From Lachnospiraceae bacterium (GTDB lineage Bacteria > Bacillota > Clostridia > Lachnospirales > Lachnospiraceae), in contig JAEELW010000078.1 of the NCBI GenBank assembly GCA_016282915.1, positions 1 through 64,000 of the forward strand: 64,000 nucleotides of DNA, written 5' to 3'. The position numbers were made by a program, and so were the translations under genes. Of this stretch, positions 8,083 to 17,021 are shown in pieces. A model generated the notes under the pieces. That model was not told the origin of the DNA and searched no databases. It worked only from the letters and a program-made list of their open reading frames with translations. The first letter of the stretch is position 1, and each line of letters opens with the position of its first letter.

Positions 8083-8445
8083 CTACCTCCAGTATTCATC
8101 AACAAGTGCAATGATCTCGGCTTTTTCCACACCCGAGATCCGGGCCTCCGATACGATCCTCCTCAGTTCGGTCTTGTTTGATTCGGGGATGCTGCCCTTT
8201 TTCTGGATCTGCGTTCTGACCCTCGCTCCGTTTTTGCGGTCGGTCATGATATAGCCCTCGGTCTTGAGTAACTGGTAGGCCTTGCTCACAGTCATGGTAT
8301 TGATCCCGATCTCCATTGCCAGAGCACGCACCGTCGGGAGCTGTTCCCCGGCTGCCAGTTCGCCGCTTGATATCCCCATGACGATCTGATTTCGTATCTG
8401 CATATAGATCGGCACATCCGATAATTCGTCGATTCTGATTATCAT
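8083..8445 (-). CDS. GntR-family regulator, YtrA subfamily
   Basis: A 120-residue transcription factor with an N-terminal winged helix (YMQIRNQIVMGISSGEL, then LPTVRALAMEIGINTMTVSK) and a short helical C-terminus in place of a ligand domain, as in the YtrA group. These act as dimeric repressors of their own operon, which usually encodes membrane or ABC proteins. The start at 8445 is chosen because AAGGTGA lies directly upstream; the frame extends 41 codons further with no ribosome site and across a TATAAT box. The downstream membrane protein is its presumed target. Confidence 0.9.
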   Translation of the reverse strand: MIIRIDELSDVPIYMQIRNQIVMGISSGELAAGEQLPTVRALAMEIGINTMTVSKAYQLLKTEGYIMTDRKNGARVRTQIQKKGSIPESNKTELRRIVSEARISGVEKAEIIALVDEYWR

Positions 8446-8518
8446 TCGATCACCTTTTTCTTCATCTGTAAGCCGCAGTTTTCCGTTCGGGCTTTTACTG
8501 CAGGACATTACGCTTCTT

Positions 8519-8547
8519 ATTATATCACATACTGAAATATATTCCAT
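8519..8547 (-). promoter_or_regulatory. Promoter of the gntR operon
   Basis: On the minus strand a perfect TATAAT occupies 8524-8519, about 75 nt before the gntR start. The -35 region (around 8541-8547, TGGAAT) is weak, which fits a regulated promoter. Confidence 0.5.
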
Positions 8548-8679
8548 GCGCTTATGACAGCGCAGCATACATCATGGTGTCTGCCGGACAGTGATCAGCG
8601 GAATGAAAAAGGCTGTTTTTCGGTCAGGCATTATACCCTCACACCCGGACTGTATTTATGTATGCCGTGTATTGCGCGA

Positions 8680-8685
8680 TATAAT
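8680..8685 (+). promoter_or_regulatory. -10 box upstream of the 8.7-9.36 kb region
   Basis: TATAAT at 8680-8685 follows a poor -35 region. It would start transcripts about 250 nt before the gene at 8943. The gap 8446-8942 otherwise holds the divergent gntR promoter and a possible small broken gene. Confidence 0.35.
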
Positions 8686-8710
8686 ACAAAAGTAAGATAA
8701 AAAGTGCTTT

Positions 8711-8956
8711 TTGTCAAGACTCTTTTTTATTTCGCTTGTCGGATCCGGCAGGAGGGGGTATCATGGGCTGAAGAAAGAGCATTTTCCGGCCGGTCACAGG
8801 CACCCGCATCTGGTGATGTTGGTCCCAAGCGGCGTTGGGCTTACTGTTCAGCGGCCGGCAGGCTACAGAACAGTAACGCTTTGGAAAACGGCAGATACAG
8901 GGCAGGTTCCTTTATCCGGCGGCAGATCAGGAGGGGTGGATCATGGGATTGTTTGA
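8711..8956 (+). pseudogene. Possible small or broken ORF before 8943
   Basis: An 81-codon frame overlaps the start of the next gene by 14 nt. Only the part from about 8765 looks protein-like (KKEHFPAGHRHPHLV and SGVGLTVQRPAGY). A strong ribosome site AGGAGGGGG (8752-8760 region) leads to ATG-GGC-TGA, so ribosomes there would stop at once; a one-base change would join that ATG to this frame. The same context, AGGAGGGG then ATCATGGG, precedes the real gene at 8943, so this may be a broken relative. Support is weak. Confidence 0.25.
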
Positions 8957-9359
8957 CAGGAAAAGCGTAGACAGCTTCGACAGGATCTGCTGGAGGATCA
9001 GCGGGATGCGCTCGATCCGCGATTATGAGATCGTCCGGAAAGGAGAAAGTGCGGAGCTTGCCGAATACGAGAGATATTACCGGGAAGGGAAAGATGAGCG
9101 GCGGCTTTTGAGGCGGGGGAGCTGCCCTGCAGAGCAGATCCTGGAGCTTCTGAATGCCTGCGCGGTCCTGAAATGGGACGGATTTCACGGGAAACACCCC
9201 CGGGGCGTAAAGGACGGGGAGATGTTTTCCTTTGAAGCTGCGGTAAATGATGGAGTAACGATAAAAGCCTCGGGATCGGCAAATTTCCCGAAACATTTCG
9301 GTGATTTCCGGCGGGAGGTGAGCGGGCTGCTGAAGCCGGTGGAAGAGGATCGGCAATAA
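8943..9359 (+). CDS. Conserved hypothetical protein
   Basis: A 138-residue soluble, charged protein with a strong AGGAGGGG ribosome site. The sequence has well-formed segments that look conserved, such as ISGMRSIRDYEIVRKGE, WDGFHGKHPRGVKDG and ASGSANFPKHFGDFRREV, and no membrane segment. I do not recognise a characterised family. It lies alone between the gntR region and the tRNA gene. No function is proposed. Confidence 0.75.
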   Translation: MGLFDRKSVDSFDRICWRISGMRSIRDYEIVRKGESAELAEYERYYREGKDERRLLRRGSCPAEQILELLNACAVLKWDGFHGKHPRGVKDGEMFSFEAAVNDGVTIKASGSANFPKHFGDFRREVSGLLKPVEEDRQ

Positions 9360-9429
9360 GTTCCGGAGAAAGCCTGGAACGGAGCGGAGGAACGATCAGC
9401 TGCGGGAATCCGGCGGGTAAAAAATCCGC

Positions 9430-9458
9430 TTGCATTTTTTGAGGCCTTATAGTAGAAT
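9430..9458 (+). promoter_or_regulatory. tRNA-Val promoter
   Basis: TTGCAT (9430-9435), a 17-bp spacer and TAGAAT (9453-9458) form a good sigma-70 promoter 11 nt before the tRNA 5' end. Confidence 0.75.
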
Positions 9459-9469
9459 AGTTTGCGTAC

Positions 9470-9543
9470 GGGATCTTAGCACAGCTGGGATGTGCGTCCG
9501 CTTCACGTGCGGAAGGTCACAGGTTCGAGCCCTGTAGGTCCCA
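9470..9543 (+). tRNA. tRNA-Val (anticodon CAC)
   Basis: A 74-nt cloverleaf: acceptor GGGATCT with AGGTCCC (one G-U pair), D stem GCAC/GTGC, anticodon stem TCCGC/GCGGA around loop TTCACGT, five-base variable loop, and T stem ACAGG/CCTGT around TTCGAGC. Anticodon CAC reads the Val codon GUG. The discriminator is A and CCA is not encoded. It has its own promoter and terminator. Confidence 0.9.
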
Positions 9544-9548
9544 TAGAA

Positions 9549-9578
9549 AGCAGCCGGTGTTTCGCCGGCTGCTTTTTT
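9549..9578 (+). terminator. tRNA-Val terminator
   Basis: AGCAGCCGG (9549-9557) pairs with CCGGCTGCT (9565-9573), followed by six T residues, starting six nt after the tRNA. Confidence 0.9.
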
Positions 9579-9601
9579 CGTGTCTTTTTTCTTCCTATTT
9601 C

Positions 9602-9630
9602 TTTACTTATACGGGATGCTGTGATAAAAT
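9602..9630 (+). promoter_or_regulatory. Possible promoter of the TPR/repeat protein gene
   Basis: TTTACT (9602-9607), 17-bp spacer and TAAAAT (9625-9630). The roughly 90-nt leader contains a small hairpin, CCCGC/GCGGG (9696-9710), just before the ribosome site. Confidence 0.45.
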
Positions 9631-9725
9631 TATCAAGATATTGTGGTTTATTATGCGATCATACACAAATGATCCCGACGGGAGCAGTGTTTTATCCCGC
9701 GCAAAGCGGGGTTTTGGAGGGGAAA

Positions 9726-12700
9726 GTGGATAAGCAGGAATATAAGATTCTTTCGGAAGAGATCATGTCGCTCGCGGGGAACGAGCAGTTTCAGGAGGCG
9801 GCGCAGATCGCGGACAGGATCGACTGGAGAAAGGTACGCAGCTTCAGTATGCTGATGAAGATCAGCGAGCTGTATCAGCTCAACCGCCGTTATGACGATG
9901 CGCTGGAACTGATGCTGATGGCTTATGACCGCAACCCGCGGAGCCGCAGTATCGTTTACAGCCTGACGGAGCTGTACATCCAGGTAGAGAATCATGTAAA
10001 GGCGCTGGAATTCTTCGCCTTATACAAAAGGATGGCACCGAACGATTCCGGGGTCTATATCCTGCAATACAAGTTACAGGAGCTGGAGGGCGTTTCGCCC
10101 GAGGATCAGATCGCCCTTCTGGAGGAATTCAACCGTAAGGATTACCGCGAGGAATGGGCTTATCAGCTGGCTTACCTTTATCACCGCATCGGCCTCGGGA
10201 CGAAGTGCGTGGAGACCTGTAACGAGCTGATCACCTGGTTCGGAGAGGGACCTTTCGTGATCAAGGCCATGGAGCTGAAGATGCTCCATGCAAAGCTTTC
10301 GCCCGAACAGATGGAGATCTACCGCCGGCGGGATTCCATCGCCGACCAGATCCATGCGTATGAAAGTGATGAATATACGACCGAATCGCCGGAACCCGGA
10401 CTGAATCCCGAGATCGACGATATGGATTTTCATGTGAAGACCATCGATATGGGGAAGTTCAATACAATGAATCTTCAGAAAGCGCTGGCCGAGAGCATGC
10501 GTGAGCTGATGGGAGAGGAAGCGGGCGGATCAAAAAACGAGACGCCGGCGGCAAAACGTCCCGCGCCGGAGGAGGATTTTATGTCCACGGCGGAAATGGA
10601 GGAACGTATGAAGCATTATGAAACAGAGGGCCTGGAGGAGGATCCGGGGGATGCCTGGCAGCAGCAGGCTTATCCGGACGAGGCCTATAACGACGGAAGC
10701 TACGCGGATCCGGGCAGCGGGTATGGCGGCGGATCCTACGCTGATATGAACGGCGGCTATGCGGAAGGAAATTACAGTGACGGAAATTACGGAGACGTAA
10801 GCTACGCAGATGCGAACGGAGCTTACGGCGATGGAAATTATACGGACGGGAACTATGCGGACGGTAGCTACGCGGATGCGAACGGAGCCTATGGCGGCGG
10901 GAATTACGCGGACGGTAGCTATGCGGATGCGAACGGAGCCTACGGCGATGGAAGTTATACGGACGGTAGCTATGCGGATGCGAACGGAGCCTACGGCGAT
11001 GGAAATTATACGGACGGTAGCTATGCGGATGCGAACGGAGCCTATGGCGATGGAAATTATACGGACGGGAGCTACGCGGATGCAAACGGAGCTTATGGCA
11101 GCGGGAATTACGCGGACGGGAACTATGCGGATGCAAACGGAGCTTATGGCAGCGGGAATTACGCGGACGGGAACTATGCGGATGTAAACGGAGCATACGG
11201 AAATGGCTATGCGGGCGGGGATTACGCCGGTCCGGAAGCTGCTTACCCTAATGATGCCAATGCCGGAGCATTCGATATCAAGTCGGCGTTTGTCCAGCCT
11301 GCCGCACAGGAAGAAGATAAGGGAAAGAAAGCTTTTGATCTAAAGTCGGCCTTTGCGCCGTCGGCGCAGATCCAGGAGGATCCTTTCGAATCCGTTCCCG
11401 GCGAACTGGCCAGCGAACCGGAGGGCGTGGAGGACCAGACGATCTATTTCGAGCCGGTCCGTTCCGTCACGGGTTCCGCGGCGAAGGCTGTGGCAGCAGC
11501 TCCCGCGACGCCGAAGACGCCTGCACCGAAGCCTATAGTCAAGACGGAAAAGAAGCCCGGCGGAGGAACGGTCATCCGCGTGGTACAGCCTGCGGCGAGC
11601 GTGAAGGAGGGCGAGGTCTTTTTTGAGGACCACACCGAAGATATCGTGATCGACAATCTTCCTTCCGGAACCAATCCGGAATATGAAAGCATACAGCGCA
11701 GGGCAAGAGAGCTGCAGCAGCAGGAAGCCGACGCACGTCAGAACCGGATCCGGCGCACTGCGGGAACCGTGGAACAGCGTACACCCAGGCCCGAACATAA
11801 TGTGATGGATGAGATGCTTTATCAGGACGCCGACGGTCAGATCGGACTGGCGGTTCCCGACAGCGTACAGGTAGAGAAGCAGATCACCGGCCAGATCCAT
11901 ATCGATGAGTATCTTTCGGATTGGGAAAAGACCAAACAGCGCAGAAAAGAGGCGCAGGACAAAGATCTGCAGCGCAGCATCATCGAACGTACCGGCCAGA
12001 TCTTTAAGGATTACGATGCAAGAAAGAAAAACGGACTGATCGAGGAGATGGAGCGCGAGCAGAAGATCTTTTCGGAAAAGTATCAGGCCGATGATATCCG
12101 CCTGCGGAGTATGGAAGAGATGGAGGACGAGGCGGCAGGGGAGGCCGGTTCCGACGGAAGGTCCATCTGGGATGAGGTGCAGGAAGCCATCGACGCCGAT
12201 CACCAGGCAAAGGCGCATGTGGAGAAACGCGGACGCAGTACAGTCGGCTTTGTGGATGCTGCCGTGACGGGCAGCAGCGGGCTGGCTTTCGGCGGCAGGG
12301 AAGAAATGCGCGAGATCATGGCGGAGAACGAGCCGCAGCCTTCGATCTGGGATGAGGTGGACGCCGCACGCGAGGCGGAAGAAGCTGCTTTAGCGGCGGA
12401 AGAAAATACGGAAGAAGCTGTGGTACCTGCCGAAGAGGAACAGGATTATTCCGAACCCGGCTTGCTTGAAAAGACGCCGGAGGAAGTGTGGGAGACCGGA
12501 ACGGTAACGGAAGAAGAGGCACATGCGATCATTGAGGCGCAGACCGAAGCCGGGGAGGAAGCTTTGGAGCAGCCCGAAGCGGAGGCAGTGCCGGAAGCCG
12601 CGGAAGAAGGCGAAACGGAGCCTGCACCGGAGGAGGTTTCGGAATATACGGAAGAAGCAGGAGAGGAAAACGAGTGGTCCGAAGAAGGCTATCCGGAGGA

Positions 12701-13622
12701 AGGTGAATACTGGCCGGAGGAGGAAGCTCCCTATGAAGAGACCGGGGAGGAAGACGGTGAGCTGGATCAGATCAGCGGTGCGCTGGAGGCTGATGCCGAC
12801 CGCGTAGGTTCCGAGACCGTCGAGGAGATGAACGACGACTATGTACCCGAAGAGGAAAATGAGCTGACGACGGATGAACAGAAGCTCTTTTCCGATTTCC
12901 TCTATTCCAAGAAGATGCGGGCCCAGCTTCTGGCAGCCATCGATCAGATATCCCTTGCGCCGTATGTGGGCAATGCGATCATAACGGGCGATAATGAGGA
13001 AGCGATACTGGATCTCGGCAAGGCGCTGATCAAAGAGATCCAGATGATCGATAACAATTTTGTATCTTCACGCGTAGCCAAGATCAGCGGTACCAAGATG
13101 AACCGCAGGGATATCCCGACGATGTTCAACCAGCTGGCGGGCGGCGCCCTGCTCGTGGAACGCGCCTCCGACATCACGAAAGAAACGCTGGAGACCATGG
13201 CACATACGCTGGACGGTATGACGGAGGGCATTTTCGTGATCCTGATGGACAGCCGCCGCGATATGGACCGAATGATCGAGGAGTATGAACTGATCACGGG
13301 ATATTTCAATGCGCGTATCGATATCGCGCCGATGAACAATAACGCGCTGGTGGATTATGCAAAAAAATATGCCTATTCCATGGAGTACAAGATCGATGAG
13401 GAACGTGGCGTGCTGGCTCTGCACCAGTGTATCGCGGAACGGCAGATCGGGGAACACAATGTGACCCCGCGTGAGATCGAAGAGATCGTCGACGAGGCGA
13501 TCGAGTATTCAAGAAAGCCGCATCTGTCGACTTTCTTCCAGTTACTTGCAGGGAAACGTTACGATTACGAGGATATGATCGTACTCCGGGAAAAGGATTT
13601 CCTGCATAAAAGAAGGAAATAA
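9726..13622 (+). CDS. TPR protein with Tyr/Asn/Gly repeats and AAA-like C-terminal domain
   Basis: A 1298-residue cytoplasmic protein. Residues 1-190 form tetratricopeptide-like helical pairs (YDDALELMLMAYDRNP, then VKALEFFALYKRMAPND). About residues 330-495 are low-complexity repeats of the 17-residue unit YADANGAYGDGNYTDGS. Residues 500-1040 are charged, with long Glu-rich stretches. The last 250 residues (from about 1047) resemble an AAA+ module of the CbxX/CfxQ type without a visible Walker A lysine: NAIITGDNEEAILDLGKAL, GGALLVERASDI, GIFVILMDSRRDMDRMI and a lid helix. The GTG start at 9726 follows GGAGGGG; the frame extends into the tRNA but cannot start there. A scaffold role is likely; the function is unknown. 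Confidence 0.85.
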   Translation: MDKQEYKILSEEIMSLAGNEQFQEAAQIADRIDWRKVRSFSMLMKISELYQLNRRYDDALELMLMAYDRNPRSRSIVYSLTELYIQVENHVKALEFFALYKRMAPNDSGVYILQYKLQELEGVSPEDQIALLEEFNRKDYREEWAYQLAYLYHRIGLGTKCVETCNELITWFGEGPFVIKAMELKMLHAKLSPEQMEIYRRRDSIADQIHAYESDEYTTESPEPGLNPEIDDMDFHVKTIDMGKFNTMNLQKALAESMRELMGEEAGGSKNETPAAKRPAPEEDFMSTAEMEERMKHYETEGLEEDPGDAWQQQAYPDEAYNDGSYADPGSGYGGGSYADMNGGYAEGNYSDGNYGDVSYADANGAYGDGNYTDGNYADGSYADANGAYGGGNYADGSYADANGAYGDGSYTDGSYADANGAYGDGNYTDGSYADANGAYGDGNYTDGSYADANGAYGSGNYADGNYADANGAYGSGNYADGNYADVNGAYGNGYAGGDYAGPEAAYPNDANAGAFDIKSAFVQPAAQEEDKGKKAFDLKSAFAPSAQIQEDPFESVPGELASEPEGVEDQTIYFEPVRSVTGSAAKAVAAAPATPKTPAPKPIVKTEKKPGGGTVIRVVQPAASVKEGEVFFEDHTEDIVIDNLPSGTNPEYESIQRRARELQQQEADARQNRIRRTAGTVEQRTPRPEHNVMDEMLYQDADGQIGLAVPDSVQVEKQITGQIHIDEYLSDWEKTKQRRKEAQDKDLQRSIIERTGQIFKDYDARKKNGLIEEMEREQKIFSEKYQADDIRLRSMEEMEDEAAGEAGSDGRSIWDEVQEAIDADHQAKAHVEKRGRSTVGFVDAAVTGSSGLAFGGREEMREIMAENEPQPSIWDEVDAAREAEEAALAAEENTEEAVVPAEEEQDYSEPGLLEKTPEEVWETGTVTEEEAHAIIEAQTEAGEEALEQPEAEAVPEAAEEGETEPAPEEVSEYTEEAGEENEWSEEGYPEEGEYWPEEEAPYEETGEEDGELDQISGALEADADRVGSETVEEMNDDYVPEEENELTTDEQKLFSDFLYSKKMRAQLLAAIDQISLAPYVGNAIITGDNEEAILDLGKALIKEIQMIDNNFVSSRVAKISGTKMNRRDIPTMFNQLAGGALLVERASDITKETLETMAHTLDGMTEGIFVILMDSRRDMDRMIEEYELITGYFNARIDIAPMNNNALVDYAKKYAYSMEYKIDEERGVLALHQCIAERQIGEHNVTPREIEEIVDEAIEYSRKPHLSTFFQLLAGKRYDYEDMIVLREKDFLHKRRK
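10722..11210 (+). repeat. 51-bp coding tandem repeats (17-residue units)
   Basis: Near-identical 51-bp units encode variants of YADANGAYGDGNYTDGS; the phrase GCGGATGCGAACGGAGC recurs at 51-bp steps (for example near 10926, 10977 and 11028). The 5' edge is degenerate. High DNA identity points to recent copy-number change. Confidence 0.88.
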
Positions 13623-13626
13623 GCTC

Positions 13627-14562
13627 TTATTCCGGCATGGGCGGGAGTGCACGTGTGAAAGCCGTCATCTCGCGGCCGGCCAGCCGGAAAAGCTCGCGAA
13701 GCGCGTCATATTCGTCCTGCCCGTAAGCACTGAGACTGCGCAGACTGTCCTTGGCGATATAGCTCAGTCCGGAGCGGGCTACCGTGATGACCGGCGGGTT
13801 CGCACTGGATAATACCAGCGGACTGTACTGCTTCGAAATGGAAAGTCCCGGGATCGTGATGGGCGGAGCAGAGCCGAGCTTTGCGATCGCCGCGTCGGTC
13901 GCGGAAGGACTTGCGACAAAGCCTACAGGTCTTGCAGGCTCGGATATATGGCTCTGTATGGGAGCTGCAGGTGCCGGGGTGATCTCCCGTGCGGTACCTG
14001 CAGTTTTTGTTTCTGCCGGTTCCGCCAGCTCCCACTCATAATCATCCAGTGTAGTATCATGTTTATAGGGTACATCGGCTTCGGCAGCCGGTGCCGGAAC
14101 GGGAGCCGGTACAGGGATCGCCGGTGCTGCGGGACTTGCAGCGGGGATCGCTGCTGCAGGTATGGCAGGCATCGGAGCTGCTGCATATGCGGGTGCCGGC
14201 GGGGGCGTCAGCGCGGGTGCTGCGGGGATCGGAGCTGCTGCAGCTGCAGGAGCCGCCAGAGGCGTAGCAATAAAAGACGGAGCCTGCGTCGGAGCCTGTG
14301 CCGGGATGACCGGGTGATCCACAAAATCCAGTCCCGTGGGAGCCGCGTTTACCGGCTGCGCCGAGAAAACAGGAGCAGCGGGCGTATGATCGGGAACCGC
14401 AGAAAAGGGCGTATTTCCAGGGATCGCGGGAGCGGGGGCAGGCGGAAGCTCCTGAGCCGCAGCACGTTCTTTCAGGAAGTCAAGCTCCGGGAGCTCCTCC
14501 GCTGCGGGCGGAGTCGCGGGGGTAAGCGGGGTATATACATTTTTGTTTCCGAAAAGTGCCAT
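13627..14562 (-). CDS. Pro/Ala-rich protein of unknown function
   Basis: A 311-residue protein starting MALFGNKNVYTPLTP, with a central 130-residue stretch that is almost only Ala, Pro and short hydrophobics, then an acidic segment (DDYEWELAEPAE) and a folded-looking C-terminus (SGLSYIAKDSLRSLSAYG, DALRELFRLAGREM). It has no signal peptide or membrane segment. The GGAGAGGC site precedes the ATG. It converges on the TPR/AAA-like gene (4-nt gap) and lies downstream of the helicase gene, from which it may be co-transcribed. Function unknown. Confidence 0.7.
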   Translation of the reverse strand: MALFGNKNVYTPLTPATPPAAEELPELDFLKERAAAQELPPAPAPAIPGNTPFSAVPDHTPAAPVFSAQPVNAAPTGLDFVDHPVIPAQAPTQAPSFIATPLAAPAAAAAPIPAAPALTPPPAPAYAAAPMPAIPAAAIPAASPAAPAIPVPAPVPAPAAEADVPYKHDTTLDDYEWELAEPAETKTAGTAREITPAPAAPIQSHISEPARPVGFVASPSATDAAIAKLGSAPPITIPGLSISKQYSPLVLSSANPPVITVARSGLSYIAKDSLRSLSAYGQDEYDALRELFRLAGREMTAFTRALPPMPE

Positions 14563-14613
14563 AGCTGCCTCTCCTTTGCAATCGTAGATTTTACCGGGGA
14601 CGAGCCGGTAATG

Positions 14614-16725
14614 CTATTCTTCTCCGGCGGAAGCCGGATTTTTATTTGCTGCCTGCGAAGCCAGGGTCAGTCGTCTGATGATCTCGCCGGAGATCCTCTG
14701 CTTGTGGAACATGATCTCTTCCGAGTATTCCTCATGACTGAATTTGGTCGCAAAGTTGTAGAGCATGTCGCATATATGATAGGCGCGCTCCAGATGATCC
14801 AGCCGCTGGTCGGGATGGAGCAGGCGGCCGTGCAGGATATCCGGGATCATGGTATCGCCGTCATGTTCGGCCCATACCAGATCCAGCCACAGTTCCTGCA
14901 GATCGCGGTTGCGCTCATCAAAAGGAATGGTGATCGCCTTGTAAAGGAAGTATTTTTCATCTTCCAGTTCCTTGAGCAGTTCGCAGAGGGCGATCTCGCG
15001 TTCGATATCCGCTTTACGGTAGCCGGCGTTGACGGTAACGTCCTTCCAGCGGTGAAGGATGTCGATCATGGGAGCGTCAATGTCGATGATGGTCTCGGGG
15101 AACTGTATCGTTGCATAGTCAAGCTCCGGCATTTCCGCAGCCAGGCCTTCACGGATCAGTTCCTTGTCTTCCGGGGCGTTGACGAGTCCGCGGTCGTAGA
15201 TACCGAAGCGGCCTGCTCGGCCCGCGATCTGTTTGATCTCGGCCGGCTCCAGTTTACGGAGTTTATGACCGTCGAATTTCTCCGTACGCAGAAAGATGAT
15301 ACGCTTGATCGGAAGGTTGAGTCCGAGGCCGATGGCGTCGGTGGAGACCAGCAGCTCGGTCTCACCGTTGGTAAATTTCTCAGCTTCCCGGTGACGCACG
15401 TCGTAGGGAAGATTGCCGTAGATGATGCTGCAGCTGTGCCCCAGATCCTGCAGCTCTGCAGCCGTTGCATGTACATCGCGCCGGGAAAAAACGATCAGGG
15501 CATCGTGCGGTTCCACATCCTGCGGAAAACGGAAACGCCGTTCATCCATGAGCAGGGGGGTGTTTCGTTCGTGGGCGATGAGCTCGTAATCGTCTCCGCA
15601 GTCTCCGATCATGCGGCAGAGTATGGGAACGGCTTCGTCGGCGCAGCAGAGATGGATCTCGGCGGCTTTTACTCCGAGGATCACCCTGGTCCAGGAGCCG
15701 CCGCGGAACGGATCCGCCACCAGCTGCGCTTCGTCCACCACGACGATATCGTATTCTTCATTCAGGTTCACCATTTCCACCGTGGAAGAAGTGACGGTAT
15801 ATTCCGGCATGTCAATGTATTCCTCGCCGGTACGCAGGCGGCAGAAAACGCCTGCTTTGTTCAGACGGTCAAAGATCTCGTATGCAAGAAGCCTGAGAGG
15901 CCCGGCGTAGACGCCGTTTTTTGCTTCTTTCAGCCGCAGCACCGAACCGTAGGTCTTTCCGGAATTGGTGGGGCCATGATGTATGATGAAATGCCTGTGG
16001 ATCTGCCGGGCTTCCGGATAAAGATCCACATAGGAATCGGGTATGCGCTCCAGAAGGATACGACGGAGACGCAGGCCGCTTTCTTCCCGCCCGGAAATGA
16101 GCTGGAAGAGATTGTGGTTCGGATTGTATTTTAAAAGCGAATAGATCCGCTCCAGAGTAAAGTGACGCTCCAGGGCACGGTTGATCTGTCTTTCCACATG
16201 CAGTCCGCAGCGCGAGAGAAAAGACTTCACACGCAGGGAACAGGCGTGATATTTGGCGCAGTCCATCGCCAGGGCAAGCTGTTCGTCCTTTTCGGAAAAA
16301 CGCTTAAGGAAGAGCTGGAGATAGCTGCTCTCGCCACACCAGGAACAGACACGGGCTTCCGTGAAATACTGACGGTCCGAGACCATACGGACAAACTCAT
16401 CAAAATTCTGCTCGCTGATGTTGCGCCGTTTTCCGCCGCTTTTGATCGGAGGAAGACTTACGGTATCCTTGGCCAGCCGCTTCGTAACGGTACTGATCAC
16501 CTTTTTGGTCAGCTGGTCCTGCGTATACTGGGCCGCGCGTTTGCTGCCATCCTGTTTCAGGTGGACGTCCAGCATGCGCAGTACGATATTCGCATAGCTT
16601 TCATGACGGCCGGGGCGCGGCAGAAAACCCGCCACCAGACGGTATTCTTCCGCGATCCAGGGTATTGAAAAGGGATCCTCCGAGCACAGGTCCTCGTAAC
16701 GTTTCGAGCGGTGTCTGCGCTCCAT
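14614..16725 (-). CDS. SUV3-like ATP-dependent RNA helicase
   Basis: A 703-residue helicase of the SUV3 (SUPV3L1) group, best known as a mitochondrial RNA-turnover helicase. The motor core shows motif I GPTNSGKTYGS, a GPLRLLAYE stretch, motif II VVVDEAQLV (DEAQ), motif V STDAIGLGLNLPI and motif VI QIAGRAGRFG. About 240 residues precede the motor; they contain CSWCGESSYL and a CAKYHAC segment with cysteines that could bind metal. The C-terminal 150 residues are helical. The start at 16725 has an ACGGAAG site. ATG 16770 is in frame but would be almost leaderless from the promoter at 16780-16808. Likely roles are RNA unwinding or decay. Confidence 0.85.
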   Translation of the reverse strand: MERRHRSKRYEDLCSEDPFSIPWIAEEYRLVAGFLPRPGRHESYANIVLRMLDVHLKQDGSKRAAQYTQDQLTKKVISTVTKRLAKDTVSLPPIKSGGKRRNISEQNFDEFVRMVSDRQYFTEARVCSWCGESSYLQLFLKRFSEKDEQLALAMDCAKYHACSLRVKSFLSRCGLHVERQINRALERHFTLERIYSLLKYNPNHNLFQLISGREESGLRLRRILLERIPDSYVDLYPEARQIHRHFIIHHGPTNSGKTYGSVLRLKEAKNGVYAGPLRLLAYEIFDRLNKAGVFCRLRTGEEYIDMPEYTVTSSTVEMVNLNEEYDIVVVDEAQLVADPFRGGSWTRVILGVKAAEIHLCCADEAVPILCRMIGDCGDDYELIAHERNTPLLMDERRFRFPQDVEPHDALIVFSRRDVHATAAELQDLGHSCSIIYGNLPYDVRHREAEKFTNGETELLVSTDAIGLGLNLPIKRIIFLRTEKFDGHKLRKLEPAEIKQIAGRAGRFGIYDRGLVNAPEDKELIREGLAAEMPELDYATIQFPETIIDIDAPMIDILHRWKDVTVNAGYRKADIEREIALCELLKELEDEKYFLYKAITIPFDERNRDLQELWLDLVWAEHDGDTMIPDILHGRLLHPDQRLDHLERAYHICDMLYNFATKFSHEEYSEEIMFHKQRISGEIIRRLTLASQAANKNPASAGEE

Positions 16726-16779
16726 GCTCTGCTTCCGTATCGTGATGAATTGCGACTGTGTTTTATCCATAGCGCTATC

Positions 16780-16808
16780 ATTATATCATAAGAACAGCGA
16801 TCTCAAAA
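16780..16808 (-). promoter_or_regulatory. Promoter of the SUV3-like helicase gene
   Basis: On the minus strand TTTTGA (16808-16803), 17-bp spacer and perfect TATAAT (16785-16780). The expected start of transcription is near 16773. Confidence 0.6.
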
Positions 16809-16914
16809 GGGAATATTTACGGCGCTTTCGTCAGCTCTTCGCCGGATACCGGTCTTCTGCATGCAGATACAGTCCGTGGCGCCCGATCCCGTCGCTAAGC
16901 CGCTCTGTGGATAA

Positions 16915-16944
16915 TTGACCCCCGCGACAGGTTTATGGTATACT
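16915..16944 (+). promoter_or_regulatory. Promoter of the glycosidase-ackA pair
   Basis: TTGACC (16915-16920), 18-bp spacer and TATACT (16939-16944), about 78 nt before the start codon at 17022. Confidence 0.65.
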
Positions 16945-17021
16945 TTTCATCAGTGCATCCGCCCGGCAGCCGGACGGATGTGAATGCAAATAATATCTTT
17001 TTATCTGACCCGGGGGTTTTT

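Noticed and set aside
9492-9725. N-terminal extension of the 1298-residue protein
   Set aside because: The frame runs back through the tRNA and its terminator; the GTG at 9726 has an ideal GGAGGGG site.
13948-16134. 728-codon plus-strand ORF
   Set aside because: It lies antisense to the Pro/Ala-rich gene and the SUV3-like helicase, whose motifs are clear; the plus-strand product has no sensible composition.
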